NCBI RefSeq assembly: GCF_003335215.1
Contig: NZ_QPGB01000006.1
Span: 62,001-126,000, forward strand
Origin: Parvibium lacunae
GTDB taxonomy: Bacteria; Pseudomonadota; Gammaproteobacteria; Burkholderiales; Burkholderiaceae_D
DNA length: 64,000 nucleotides
Reading direction: 5' to 3'
Part shown: in pieces, positions 1 through 10,065 of the stretch
Layout of the letters: the number at the start of each line of letters is the position of its first letter
How positions within the stretch are numbered: the first letter of the stretch is position 1
Program-made: the position numbers and the translations under genes
Notes under the pieces: generated by a model
What the model saw: only the letters and a program-made list of their open reading frames with translations
Databases searched by the model: none
Told to the model about the DNA's origin: nothing

Positions 1-261
1 ATCTTCCAGAGCATCCAGGACCGGGACGCCAGCACGGACGAGCTGACTCATGTGGAAACAAAAATCGATGAGCTCTCGCCGCTTGACACGCCGCTGCCAA
101 CGGCTGAATACCCCTCGCTGGCTGTGCGCCAGTTTGCCTTGAATGAGTTCAAGCCCCATCTGCTTGATACGCGATTCCAAATCGAGCAGATTCGCCGCTT
201 CCATGCGTCCTTGAGTCACGCCACCCTCTGAATTGACTGCACGATAGGTCCAGGTCGCCAT
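1..261 (-). CDS. mshG: MSHA-type pilus inner-membrane platform protein MshG, GspF family (partial, N-terminus only)
   Basis: The first 87 codons of a gene that continues beyond base 1. The ATG is at 261. The N-terminus (MATWTYRAVNSEGG, then TQGRMEAANLLDLESRI) and the following ELIDFCFHMSQLVRAGVPVLDALED match the start of GspF/PilC platform proteins: a short beta region, then the first cytoplasmic helical GspF domain. These proteins sit in the inner membrane and couple the assembly ATPase to pilin polymerisation. It begins 14 bases after the mshE stop and is the last visible gene of the minus-strand msh cluster. The family is clear; mshG rather than another gspF paralogue is inferred from the neighbours. 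Confidence 0.88.
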   Translation of the reverse strand, partial: MATWTYRAVNSEGGVTQGRMEAANLLDLESRIKQMGLELIQGKLAHSQRGVFSRWQRRVKRRELIDFCFHMSQLVRAGVPVLDALED

Positions 262-275
262 CGTCACTCACTCAC

Positions 276-1988
276 TTATAGACTGGTTAAATCCACCACC
301 CGAGCGGCTTCTTCGAGGGCGGTGGTACCATCCAGAACGCGTCGTATCGCATCTTCGGCCAGCATGTGCATCCCTTGTTGTCGGGCCATGCGCGTTAGTT
401 CCCGCAAGGTGGCGTGGCGGGCAATCAATTCATCTAAGGCGTCATTCATACGAATGATTTCCATCAACGCCACCCGTCCTTGGTAACCCTGCCACTCGCA
501 GTGTTCACAGCCTACCGCCTCGTAGAGTGTCGGCACAGGCTGGGTCGCATCAACCCCAAGTAATGCGAGCTGTGCGGAAGAAGGCTGGTAGGGTTGGCGG
601 CAGTGTACGCATAACTTGCGCACCAAACGCTGTGCCAAGACACCGATAATATTGCCCGCCAAAATATCCGGTTTTAGCCCTAAATCAAGCAAGCGTGGAA
701 TCGCGCCCAGCGCGGAGTTGGTATGCAAGGTTGTATACACTTGATGCCCAGTCATGGCTGCGCGTAGAGCCATCTCAGCGGTTTCGCCATCGCGGATTTC
801 GCCCACCAAAATAATGTCAGGGTCTTGCCGCATCATGGAGCGAATACCTGAGGCAAAGTCCATTTTGACTCCCTCGGCCAAGTTGGTTTGGCGAATCATA
901 TTCAAGGGGTATTCGACCGGGTCTTCTAAGGTCATGATGTTGACCTGTTCACTATTCAGCGCATTCAGTACCGAATAGAGCGTGGTCGTTTTCCCGCTAC
1001 CGGTTGGTCCGGTGACTAAAATGATGCCCTCGGGCCGCGCCATCATCAACTGCAGCGTGTCGAGTTGCGCGGGGGGTAGCCCCAATTGATCTAGTGGCAC
1101 CAGACCACGCTGACGATCCAAGATCCGTAATACGATGTTCTCGCCATGGGTTGTAGGCTGCGCTGCAACCCGAAAATCAATTTGTCGCCCTTGCAGAAAG
1201 ATCGAAATCCGCCCATCTTGCGGCGCACGATTTTCTGCAATGTTCATGTCTGAGAGTACTTTGAGGCGCACCACCATGGCCGGCCAATACTTATGGTGTA
1301 ACGCCCGAATCTGGCGCAAGACCCCATCAATGCGATAGCGGATACGGACAAATCCCGCCTCGGGCTCAAAATGAATGTCACTGGCGCGGCGCTGTACCGC
1401 GTCTGAGAGCAACGCATCAATCAAGCGGACGATTGGCTGACTATATTCATCCCCTGTGGCGACTAAGCTCTGGTAATCAATTTCGCCAGTTTCGATTTCA
1501 TTCAGAATGCCATCAATCGACAACTCGTAGCCATAATATTGGTCGATTGCCCGCGCCACATCCCCTTCGGCGGCAATACGAATATCTAGCTTGGCCTCTC
1601 CGCGCAATAAGGCACTGAGCTGATCGAGCACCACCACATTATTCGGGTTGGCCATCGCGACGGTGAGGAGGCGCGTGTGGGCATCCCAGCTCACGGGATA
1701 CAGGGTGTGACGCTTGGCAAACTCATGCGGAATCAGTTTTAAGGCATTGCGGTCGGCAACGATCTTGGTCAGCTCAATGGTTTCCTGACCCAAGTTCTCT
1801 GACAAAGCCTCACGCAAAATAGCATCTGACACAAACCCCAGCTCAACCAATACCTTGCCCAAGGGTTTGCCTTGTCGCTGTTGTTCCAACAGCGCAATAC
1901 GCAGCTGATCATCGCTGATCAAACCGCGTTCACGCAAAATATCGCCTAAGCGGCGCGGTTTAGTGGTGGAGGAAGGCGCTGTTGTCAT
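276..1988 (-). CDS. mshE: MSHA-type pilus extension ATPase MshE with c-di-GMP-type N-terminal domain
   Basis: A GspE/PilB secretion ATPase of 570 residues that would power pilus extension in the cytoplasm. Visible are an N-terminal MshEN domain (about 12-150) with RLGDILRERGLI followed by LGKVLVELGFV, the Asp box ASDIHFEP (about 202-209), Walker A GPTGSGKT (about 327-334), and C-terminal CVHC and CEHC pairs of the tetracysteine zinc site. In this family the RLGxx...LGxx repeats bind cyclic-di-GMP. The ATG at 1988 is chosen over an in-frame GTG one codon earlier. The start lies 5 bases after the mshN stop, so translation is probably coupled. Confidence 0.93.
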   Translation of the reverse strand: MTTAPSSTTKPRRLGDILRERGLISDDQLRIALLEQQRQGKPLGKVLVELGFVSDAILREALSENLGQETIELTKIVADRNALKLIPHEFAKRHTLYPVSWDAHTRLLTVAMANPNNVVVLDQLSALLRGEAKLDIRIAAEGDVARAIDQYYGYELSIDGILNEIETGEIDYQSLVATGDEYSQPIVRLIDALLSDAVQRRASDIHFEPEAGFVRIRYRIDGVLRQIRALHHKYWPAMVVRLKVLSDMNIAENRAPQDGRISIFLQGRQIDFRVAAQPTTHGENIVLRILDRQRGLVPLDQLGLPPAQLDTLQLMMARPEGIILVTGPTGSGKTTTLYSVLNALNSEQVNIMTLEDPVEYPLNMIRQTNLAEGVKMDFASGIRSMMRQDPDIILVGEIRDGETAEMALRAAMTGHQVYTTLHTNSALGAIPRLLDLGLKPDILAGNIIGVLAQRLVRKLCVHCRQPYQPSSAQLALLGVDATQPVPTLYEAVGCEHCEWQGYQGRVALMEIIRMNDALDELIARHATLRELTRMARQQGMHMLAEDAIRRVLDGTTALEEAARVVDLTSL

Positions 1989-1993
1989 CACCG

Positions 1994-3592
1994 TTATTGA
2001 CCGCTTTTTTCTACCGTCGGCGCGTTATCAAGCGGGCCACCCAGGCTTTGTAAACGTTGGGTTGCAACTGCGGTATCAAATTGAGCTGGGCGTGTTTTTG
2101 CTAACATCAGCGCCTTGCTGTAATACTGCCGTGCCAGTTGCCGCTGCCGAATCTGGTCCAAACTCACCGCGAGATTGAAACAATAGTCAGGGTGCGTGCC
2201 ATCTTGCGTGTGCGCTTTGAAAAAAGCCTCTTGCGCATCATGCCAACGACCTTGACGCCCCAATTGCAAGCCCAAGGTAAAGTTAGCCGCAGCGCCGTCA
2301 GCCCCGCTGGTTGACGCCAGAAGCTTAAGCTGACTTTCATCATTGGCGCCCGCCGGGCGGAGCAAGCTGGTCAGGCTTTGCGCATAAGGATTACGGGGGT
2401 CGAGCTGCAACACACGCTGCACATACTGTGCCGCCAACTCAGGCTGTTTTTGCTGAATCGCCACTGCTGCCAAGCCATTCAAGGCATCGACATTGCGGCC
2501 ATCAACTTGCAAAGCTTGCTGATAAGCACTTTCTGCCAGCGCCCACTGTCCGGCCTGCAAGGCCTGATAACCACGCTCTAGCGGGTTGTCTGCAGGTAGG
2601 GCACGCTGAATTTGCAGGCGCGATGCTGCAGCCGGTGGGGCGGCAGAGGCGGGGGCGACAAGGGGCGAAGCAGGGACAGGCGCCACGGGCGCTGACTCTG
2701 CTTGAGGCTTCACCACGGTTCTCTCGGCCGTGACGTTGGGCGCAGCCACGCTGGATTTAACTGCCCCTATCCGACTCGTTTTTGCTACTACGGCAGGTGG
2801 CGGCGTCTCTTGCGCCATCGGCGACGTTGCTGCTGGGGTAACAGAATTCAGGGTAGAGGATGGGGCAACAGGCTCAACCATCGCAGCAGACGGGGTTCCC
2901 AGCATCGCTACACCCGCGCCACCTGGCGCGGGGGGTTGTGTAAGCTGCCCAAATTGCCACCACAGCCCCGCAGCAACGGCCCCAGTGAGAACGAGTAGCG
3001 CGGCGTACCAACCGCCACGACGGCGACTATCAGCCTGTCGATTGGGATCCACGCGAGCAAAGCGCTGAGCAGCCTGACGCCGATCTGCCATTGGGTCAAC
3101 CGCGGGCGTGCTGGCGCGTGGTGACTGAGATGGCGGCGTAAGGGACGGTCTAGGGGGCTGCGGTGTCGCGGCCACCGGCGTAGCCGTTAGCGGCGCGGCA
3201 ACGCTTGAGGCATCCTTTTCTGCGCCGGCAATAGGTGCGGCGGCGCTTTTCGGTGCGAGCGGCTCTTCGGCCGTGCTGGCTGTCGCAACCTGAGTAGCGG
3301 CGGGCGTGAGCGGATCAAGCGGCCAATCCAAATCAGTTAAAGCTGGCGCGCTCGCGGGCTCTGTGGCCAGTGCGGCGCGGGAGTCTATGTCTGGCACGGT
3401 TGATACCGCTAAGGACGAACCTGCCTCAGCCTCAGGGCTTAATGCTGGAGTCAAGGTGTCTGGCGTTAGCGCTGGAAAATCTAAACTCCCAGCGGCTGGC
3501 GCTGTAACTGCCGGCGCTGACGGTACCTGCGCCACGGGCGGCTGCGCCGCTTTATGTTCGGCTTTTTTGAGGGCTTGCAGCAATAAACTCAT
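1994..3592 (-). CDS. mshN: MSHA-type biogenesis TPR protein MshN
   Basis: A protein of 532 residues. The start MSLLLQALKKAE is typical of MshN/GspB-like proteins. A long Pro/Ala-rich low-complexity stretch (about 20-170) precedes one membrane span (about 193-212, WYAALLVLTGAVAAGLWW), a second Ala/Pro-rich linker, and a C-terminal TPR block (about 340-510, with repeats such as GYQALQAGQWALAESAYQQAL). The topology is a cytoplasmic N-tail with periplasmic TPRs. The role is assembly of the MSHA-type pilus; the biochemical function is not established. An AGGA Shine-Dalgarno precedes the ATG. It lies between mshL and mshE in one minus-strand operon. Confidence 0.82.
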   Translation of the reverse strand: MSLLLQALKKAEHKAAQPPVAQVPSAPAVTAPAAGSLDFPALTPDTLTPALSPEAEAGSSLAVSTVPDIDSRAALATEPASAPALTDLDWPLDPLTPAATQVATASTAEEPLAPKSAAAPIAGAEKDASSVAAPLTATPVAATPQPPRPSLTPPSQSPRASTPAVDPMADRRQAAQRFARVDPNRQADSRRRGGWYAALLVLTGAVAAGLWWQFGQLTQPPAPGGAGVAMLGTPSAAMVEPVAPSSTLNSVTPAATSPMAQETPPPAVVAKTSRIGAVKSSVAAPNVTAERTVVKPQAESAPVAPVPASPLVAPASAAPPAAASRLQIQRALPADNPLERGYQALQAGQWALAESAYQQALQVDGRNVDALNGLAAVAIQQKQPELAAQYVQRVLQLDPRNPYAQSLTSLLRPAGANDESQLKLLASTSGADGAAANFTLGLQLGRQGRWHDAQEAFFKAHTQDGTHPDYCFNLAVSLDQIRQRQLARQYYSKALMLAKTRPAQFDTAVATQRLQSLGGPLDNAPTVEKSGQ

Positions 3593-3620
3593 CGCATTAA
3601 TCCTGCGTTAGGGCCGCTGC

Positions 3621-5600
3621 TTAGCGGGGGTCAGTACTGCTACGCCGAGGGCGGGTGAAAAAGTCTGCCTCCGGTTGCAGTGACTGCAGGCTGGCGTAAT
3701 CACCTTCTAAACTGGCCTGGCGAATGACGATTGGCCGCAGGAAAATCACCAATTCACTTTTTACCGCCGTGTTACTGCGGTATTTGAATAAATTACCCAC
3801 ATAGGGAATGCTGCCTAAGCCGGGGACGCTGTCATCCTGATCATTAATCGAATCCTGCATAAGGCCCCCCATCACCGCAATATCGCCATCAGAAACGCGA
3901 ATCACAGACTCCATTTCCCGCGTCTCTATCTCAGGAATACGGCTGACCACACCAGCTTGTGCGAGGGGTGGGCTGGGGTCATTCACATACCCGGTAATCC
4001 TTGAAATGGTTGGACGGACATTAATGCTGACCTGCCCACTCGCTTCAATCTGTGGGGTAACGCTCATGAGAAACCCTACCGGCACAGTATTGGGCGTCGA
4101 GGTATAAACGACCAGTGGCGCTGTGGTTGCCGTACCGGGCGTGACGTTAACACTGGTGGTGAAATACACCTTGTTATTGACCACTTTGAGCATTGCCGTC
4201 TGATTATTGAGAACACTGATTTTCGGGCTGGAGAGCACGCGGACGTTCCCAAACGATTCGAGCAAAGAAATTGCCCCCGCGATGTTGCCAAAAAAGCGCG
4301 CATCGGTATTGGTGTAACGCAAGGCAAACAAGCCGGGGGTCGGCAAACCTGCGCCATAAATGCCCCCACTCACCCCGGCAGTGGTGCTGCCACCAAAAAT
4401 TAACCCACCCGGACCCGAATTGGGTTGTAAGCCACTGGCGAAATTATTTGAGCCCTGCGGCTGCATGGTCAACGCCAGCCCCGTGCCATCAGTACGCAAC
4501 CGTTGCCAGTTAATGCCTTGTTGATACTGATCAGATAGCTGCACCTCAACCACGGTTGCCTCGATCAACACTTGCCGTTTAGCCGCGAGCATGACCTGAT
4601 CTAAAAACTCTTGAACCTTTTCATGCTGCCGACTGGTCGCCCGCACCGAAATGACCCCGGTTTCGGGGTGCGCGATAACGGCAGCGGCCTCACGAAAGGT
4701 CACGCGGCGGACGGTGGTCGTCTGGTTATCACTGCGTGCCGCCGGGTTGGGGCTGCCTGCCAAGTTGGTGGGGGGGGTGCGTGGGGCAACCCGCGCCGCG
4801 CCTGCTGCTGCCCCCGTACCCGTGGTGGCTTCTTGGCGTGCCGTTTCTGTGGTGGTTTCAGAAGACCCTTCCGGCAAAATTTTGTCCGTTTCTCGCAGTA
4901 ACTCACGCACGTTGGTTACCAGGGTATCCCAGAAGTTATTGGTGGTACTGGTGGTGACTTGGGTGGTCGAATTATTACTACTCGCGCCGCCAGACACTGT
5001 CGTGCTGGCACCGGTTGAAGCGGGGGTCCCCCCGGATGAAGAAACTTGCGTGGCGATGGTTGAGGTTGAACGGGATTCGCGGGTGATATTGACGTAATCA
5101 ATGCGGTAGTGCTTGAGATAAGGGGTATCGGGCAAGATGGTAAGTTGCTTACCTTCTATCTCATAGCGCATATCAATCTGTTTACTGATACGGTTTAATA
5201 ATTGCGGCAGCGTTTGATCAATGGCGTTCAAGGTGACCGTGCCGGTGATTCCTGGGTGAATATCGATGTTCAGCTTCGCGTCTCGCGCCAGGGCAAATAA
5301 CAAATCAGCCGCCTCAACGTTATTCACCACCACGCTGTAGGTCTCGACCTTGAGCGGGCTGCTCGGTTTTGGTGGCAAGGGGGCGCTATTGACCATCGCC
5401 GGAATCGCCGCGTTCGCTTCGCTCAATTTCGGGGCTTGAATCACATGCTGGTCAGTATTGACGGTCCGCAGCGGGCGCTTCTGCGGCGGGCTGCAACCCT
5501 GCAAGCCTGCAAGCAGCAGGCAGGCAGCACTTGAGCTTGCGAACATGGTCACAAGACGAGGTGCTAGTGCTATACAAGTCAACAACTTGGAGATATCCAT
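3621..5600 (-). CDS. mshL: Outer-membrane secretin lipoprotein MshL
   Basis: A type II/IV secretin of 659 residues that would form the outer-membrane exit pore for the MSHA-type pilus. A lipoprotein signal ends in LLLAGLQGC. N-domains (DAKLNIDIHPGITGTVTL, about 100-165) precede a Ser/Thr/Gly-rich linker that also carries polar repeats, and the secretin barrel follows (from about 340, with VPGLGSIPYVGNLFK near the C-terminus). The start at 5600 (MDISKLL) has AAGG spaced correctly; an in-frame upstream extension to 5753 lacks secretin character, and an alternative ATG is at 5549. It is distinct from PilQ at 27603-29891. It lies downstream of mshM after a 279-base gap. Confidence 0.9.
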   Translation of the reverse strand: MDISKLLTCIALAPRLVTMFASSSAACLLLAGLQGCSPPQKRPLRTVNTDQHVIQAPKLSEANAAIPAMVNSAPLPPKPSSPLKVETYSVVVNNVEAADLLFALARDAKLNIDIHPGITGTVTLNAIDQTLPQLLNRISKQIDMRYEIEGKQLTILPDTPYLKHYRIDYVNITRESRSTSTIATQVSSSGGTPASTGASTTVSGGASSNNSTTQVTTSTTNNFWDTLVTNVRELLRETDKILPEGSSETTTETARQEATTGTGAAAGAARVAPRTPPTNLAGSPNPAARSDNQTTTVRRVTFREAAAVIAHPETGVISVRATSRQHEKVQEFLDQVMLAAKRQVLIEATVVEVQLSDQYQQGINWQRLRTDGTGLALTMQPQGSNNFASGLQPNSGPGGLIFGGSTTAGVSGGIYGAGLPTPGLFALRYTNTDARFFGNIAGAISLLESFGNVRVLSSPKISVLNNQTAMLKVVNNKVYFTTSVNVTPGTATTAPLVVYTSTPNTVPVGFLMSVTPQIEASGQVSINVRPTISRITGYVNDPSPPLAQAGVVSRIPEIETREMESVIRVSDGDIAVMGGLMQDSINDQDDSVPGLGSIPYVGNLFKYRSNTAVKSELVIFLRPIVIRQASLEGDYASLQSLQPEADFFTRPRRSSTDPR

Positions 5601-5879
5601 CGCTGCCTTTATCGAAAAAGTGGCCTTTCTGCCACCTATTTCCCTCATTCTGATTGCCACGCAGGCAGTGTTGCTGGAGAGGCGCAGAGCAACCTGCTGC
5701 ACCACTATTATCTGCGACCAACTGGGCACGACCTGACCCCGGCACGCAGACAATCCATCCCTTCACACCGCAAACCATTAATGACATTGGTTGAGCTTAA
5801 TTCAGGCTGGCTGGCCTGCAAACAGGGATAAACCGCATTCACCCAGAACTGGCGGGTTTTGTTGCGGGTTTGCCATAGT

Positions 5880-7403
5880 TTATCGGCGGGAATCCGCGAT
5901 TTCTTGATGAATCCCAGTCCGGGTGCGAATTTGGATCAGCGCAGGCCGAATTTCCGGGGGTAAGCGGCGGATTGCCTGCTGGGCCTCTTCGCGCGAACTA
6001 AACGGACCAAACAGTAAGCCCAAGCGCCCTGCTGTTGCTAAATCCAGAGCGGGAGATTGCCAATACGCCAAGACTCCCACGCCAGCATTGGCCCGTGCGA
6101 GTTGCTGCTGAATGCGCACAAGCTCTGCTTCCACCGCGTGTTGGCGGTCTGCGCGAAATAACCCAATTTGTACCGCATAGCCCGCCGGGTTGAGCGATGG
6201 GTCGCTGGCAGCTGAACCGGCCGTGGCAGCTCCAAGCCAAGTAGCCCCCGCCGCTAAGGCAGTCCGCAACACCGGTCCGAGTTGCGCAGTAACGGCAGTA
6301 TCGAGATGGGCAGCAGCAGGCGCTGGCGCGACGGGGGGTGGCGTAATGCCCGTCTTGCTGGTGCCAACCTCTGGCATGTCAGTCTTGGTGGGGATAGCGG
6401 GTGCAGTGGGTACAGCTGGTGCCGCATTCACTGGCAGCTTGGCTGTGGGCACCGTTGGCGGGGTGAGCATCGCCGGCTGCTGCGTTCGTAGCCACCAGCC
6501 CAAACTCAGTCCCATCACCAATAGCAACGCTCCCGCACAGAAGAGTGGCCAATGGCGGAATGGCTGGCTGGCCCCAGTCATCTTGAGCCAGCCGCGCCGC
6601 TGGTAACCAGAATCTTTAACCGCCAGGCGCACCTGCTTGTCGGTAACTTGAAATTGGTTTTCGGCAAAAGCCGCCAACAACGCTTTATCCGCCAAAATAT
6701 TGACCCGGCGAGTCAATCCCAATGAGTAACGGGCGAGATATTTTTCCGCAGCAGGTGTGAATAACCGCGGCCCGGTGTAGCCCGCAGACTGCAAGCGAAA
6801 GGCAATATATTCGCCTACCGTGTCACGCCGTAAGGGCTGTAAATGAAATTGCTGGGTAATACGCTCAAGCAATTGACGCATGCTCGGTAAACTGAGATTT
6901 TCATCGAGCTCTTGCTGACCAAACAAAATAATTTGTAGCAGACGGTGGCGATTAGATTCCAGATTGGATAGCAGACGGATCTCTTCCAACGTTTCTAGTG
7001 GCATCGCATGCGCTTCATCTACCAAGATAACCACCCGCCGGCCTTCGCTGTAACGCTCGATTAATACTGCCTGTAGCGTACGAAGCAGCGCAGCAGGCCG
7101 CTGCGCACCGACCTCCAGGCCTAGCTCTTGCGCAATGACGGCCAGAATCTCGTCACGCCCCAATGAGGGATTGGCTAAATAGACCACGGTCGTTTGGGTC
7201 GCCAGCCGCTCTAATAACATCCGACAGAGCATTGTTTTACCACTCCCCACTTCGCCGGTGACCTTGATGATGCCTTCTTCATGCAAGGCGGCATATTCCA
7301 GTGCCGCGAGAATGGCCCCGCGTTCCGCCCCACTGAAAAAGAAATCGGTGTGCGGGGTAATTCGAAAAGGGTGTTCACGTAAACCAAAGTGGTCTAAATA
7401 CAT
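5880..7403 (-). CDS. mshM: MshM: AAA ATPase (ExeA type) with C-terminal SPOR-like domain
   Basis: A protein of 507 residues in three parts. The N-terminal ExeA/GspA-family AAA ATPase starts MYLDHFGLREHPF and has Walker A GEVGSGKT (50-57) and Walker B VVILVDEAH (about 123-131). One membrane helix follows (about 287-307), then a Pro/Ala/Thr-rich linker. The C-terminal segment GYAVQIGLFRADRQHAVEAE ... LLFGPFSSREEAQQAI (about 408-485) resembles the SPOR peptidoglycan-binding fold. ExeA relatives with periplasmic peptidoglycan domains help install secretins through the wall, which fits its place just upstream of mshL. The extra SPOR-like tail is unusual for plain MshM. Confidence 0.85.
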   Translation of the reverse strand: MYLDHFGLREHPFRITPHTDFFFSGAERGAILAALEYAALHEEGIIKVTGEVGSGKTMLCRMLLERLATQTTVVYLANPSLGRDEILAVIAQELGLEVGAQRPAALLRTLQAVLIERYSEGRRVVILVDEAHAMPLETLEEIRLLSNLESNRHRLLQIILFGQQELDENLSLPSMRQLLERITQQFHLQPLRRDTVGEYIAFRLQSAGYTGPRLFTPAAEKYLARYSLGLTRRVNILADKALLAAFAENQFQVTDKQVRLAVKDSGYQRRGWLKMTGASQPFRHWPLFCAGALLLVMGLSLGWWLRTQQPAMLTPPTVPTAKLPVNAAPAVPTAPAIPTKTDMPEVGTSKTGITPPPVAPAPAAAHLDTAVTAQLGPVLRTALAAGATWLGAATAGSAASDPSLNPAGYAVQIGLFRADRQHAVEAELVRIQQQLARANAGVGVLAYWQSPALDLATAGRLGLLFGPFSSREEAQQAIRRLPPEIRPALIQIRTRTGIHQEIADSRR

Positions 7404-7415
7404 CCGTCTCTCTCG

Positions 7416-8231
7416 CTAAATTGATGCCGCTGGGACTGTTGCTGGTGACGCCGCTTGTGTGGGTGGCGTTTCAATCATGCTTAAAAACAGTGGCTCAAGG
7501 GGCGCTGCTGGGTCTAATTGGGCCTGACTGCGTAAGGCGGCAAGCGAACCCGCATAACGTAACTGCCCACCATGCAGCACGATCAGCGAATCCGCCAATT
7601 GATCAAGTTCATGTAAATGATGGGTCGTAAAGAGCAAACTGGTGCCGGCGGCCCGTTGTGCTTGTAACACGGAACGTAACTCGGCCCGCGCCAATGGATC
7701 AAGACCACTCATCGGCTCATCCAAGAGCCAAATGGGGCGCTGCGCCAACCGCAAGGCCAATAACGCCAGCTTTTGTTGCATACCTTTTGAATAATGGCGT
7801 TGGGCTTGCCCTAAACAAGCAGGGGCCAACCCCATTTGCGCCGCTTGCGCATGACAGCGCGACTGCAACTGACGATCCCAGCTCACCCCATATAAACCGA
7901 GTTGGGTTTTCAAAAAATCGAGGCCGGTGAGATAGGTCGGGGTTAAATGGCGCTCGGGTAAAAAAGCCAATTGCTGGCGGGCCTTGGGTTGACGCGCCGA
8001 GATCCCGGCTAGTCGAATGTGGCCCTGATAGTGGGTCACAAAATTGAGAATACACCGCAGCAGGCTGGTTTTACCTGCGCCATTCAGCCCGACAATGGCG
8101 GTGCTGGTGCCCGGCATCACCGCTAAGTTAATGCCATTCAGGATCATGAAGGGCGATTGACCACGCCAGCGCGCCCAGGGGCTTAACGGCACAGTCAAGG
8201 ACAGATTGTCGATCTCAAGCAAGGGCATCAT
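7416..8231 (-). CDS. Orphan ABC transporter ATP-binding protein
   Basis: An ABC ATPase of 271 residues with Walker A GLNGAGKT (48-55), a degenerate signature YSKGMQQK, Walker B PIWLLDEPMSGLDP and a switch His in TTHH. The degenerate signature is typical of CcmA/NodI/DrrA-like exporters of the ABC-2 class. No permease gene is adjacent. The next gene, mshM, starts 12 bases after its stop, so it is probably co-transcribed with the pilus genes. The substrate is unknown. The ATG at 8231 is used; a GTG two codons upstream (8237) and an ATG one codon downstream are also possible. No strong Shine-Dalgarno is seen. Confidence 0.85.
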   Translation of the reverse strand: MMPLLEIDNLSLTVPLSPWARWRGQSPFMILNGINLAVMPGTSTAIVGLNGAGKTSLLRCILNFVTHYQGHIRLAGISARQPKARQQLAFLPERHLTPTYLTGLDFLKTQLGLYGVSWDRQLQSRCHAQAAQMGLAPACLGQAQRHYSKGMQQKLALLALRLAQRPIWLLDEPMSGLDPLARAELRSVLQAQRAAGTSLLFTTHHLHELDQLADSLIVLHGGQLRYAGSLAALRSQAQLDPAAPLEPLFLSMIETPPTQAASPATVPAASI

Positions 8232-8290
8232 GGCCACAGTCTACGTGATTTGCGCCGCAATGCCTAACCGCTAGCCACGAATACGCAGGA

Positions 8291-8472
8291 TTAGTCGCGC
8301 TGGCGTTGCATCCTTACTGCAGCGCGCATGAGGCCCAGTTGCCGATCAAAGTTTCTGCAATTGCCACATAAACCAAGGTGGATGCGCAGGGCCAATCGTT
8401 CGCCTAATCCGAGCGCGCGATCTTGTTTTTCGCACAGTAGCCGTGCTGCCTGTCTGCAGGAATACCCTAATT

Positions 8473-8476
<4 letters not shown>
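8291..8476 (-). CDS. Zinc-finger-type anti-sigma factor (61 residues)
   Basis: A tiny cytoplasmic protein starting MKLGYSCRQAARLL and containing C-x(13)-H-x3-C-x2-C (LRIHLGLCGNC). This is the H-x3-C-x2-C arrangement of ZAS/zf-HC2 anti-sigma proteins. Its ATG overlaps the stop of the upstream ECF sigma gene as ATGA, so the two are almost certainly translationally coupled. The family binds the partner sigma factor and releases it on thiol oxidation or metal stress. It lacks a membrane segment, so it is a soluble sensor. In Neisseria a comparable small Cys-containing protein, MseR, restrains SigmaE and controls methionine sulfoxide reductase; equivalence here is inferred. Confidence 0.85.
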
Positions 8477-10054
<1,578 letters not shown>

Positions 10055-10065
10055 GTCTGCGCGGC

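Noticed and set aside
4651-5097. 148-codon plus-strand frame over mshL
   Set aside because: A shadow of the Ser/Thr/Gly-rich linker of MshL; its composition is repetitive and it has no start context.
5601-5879. A possible small gene (mshK-like) between mshM and mshL
   Set aside because: All minus-strand frames are either broken by stops or give Cys/Gly-rich residues with no likeness to pilus proteins; the mshL frame open to 5753 is also not family-like.
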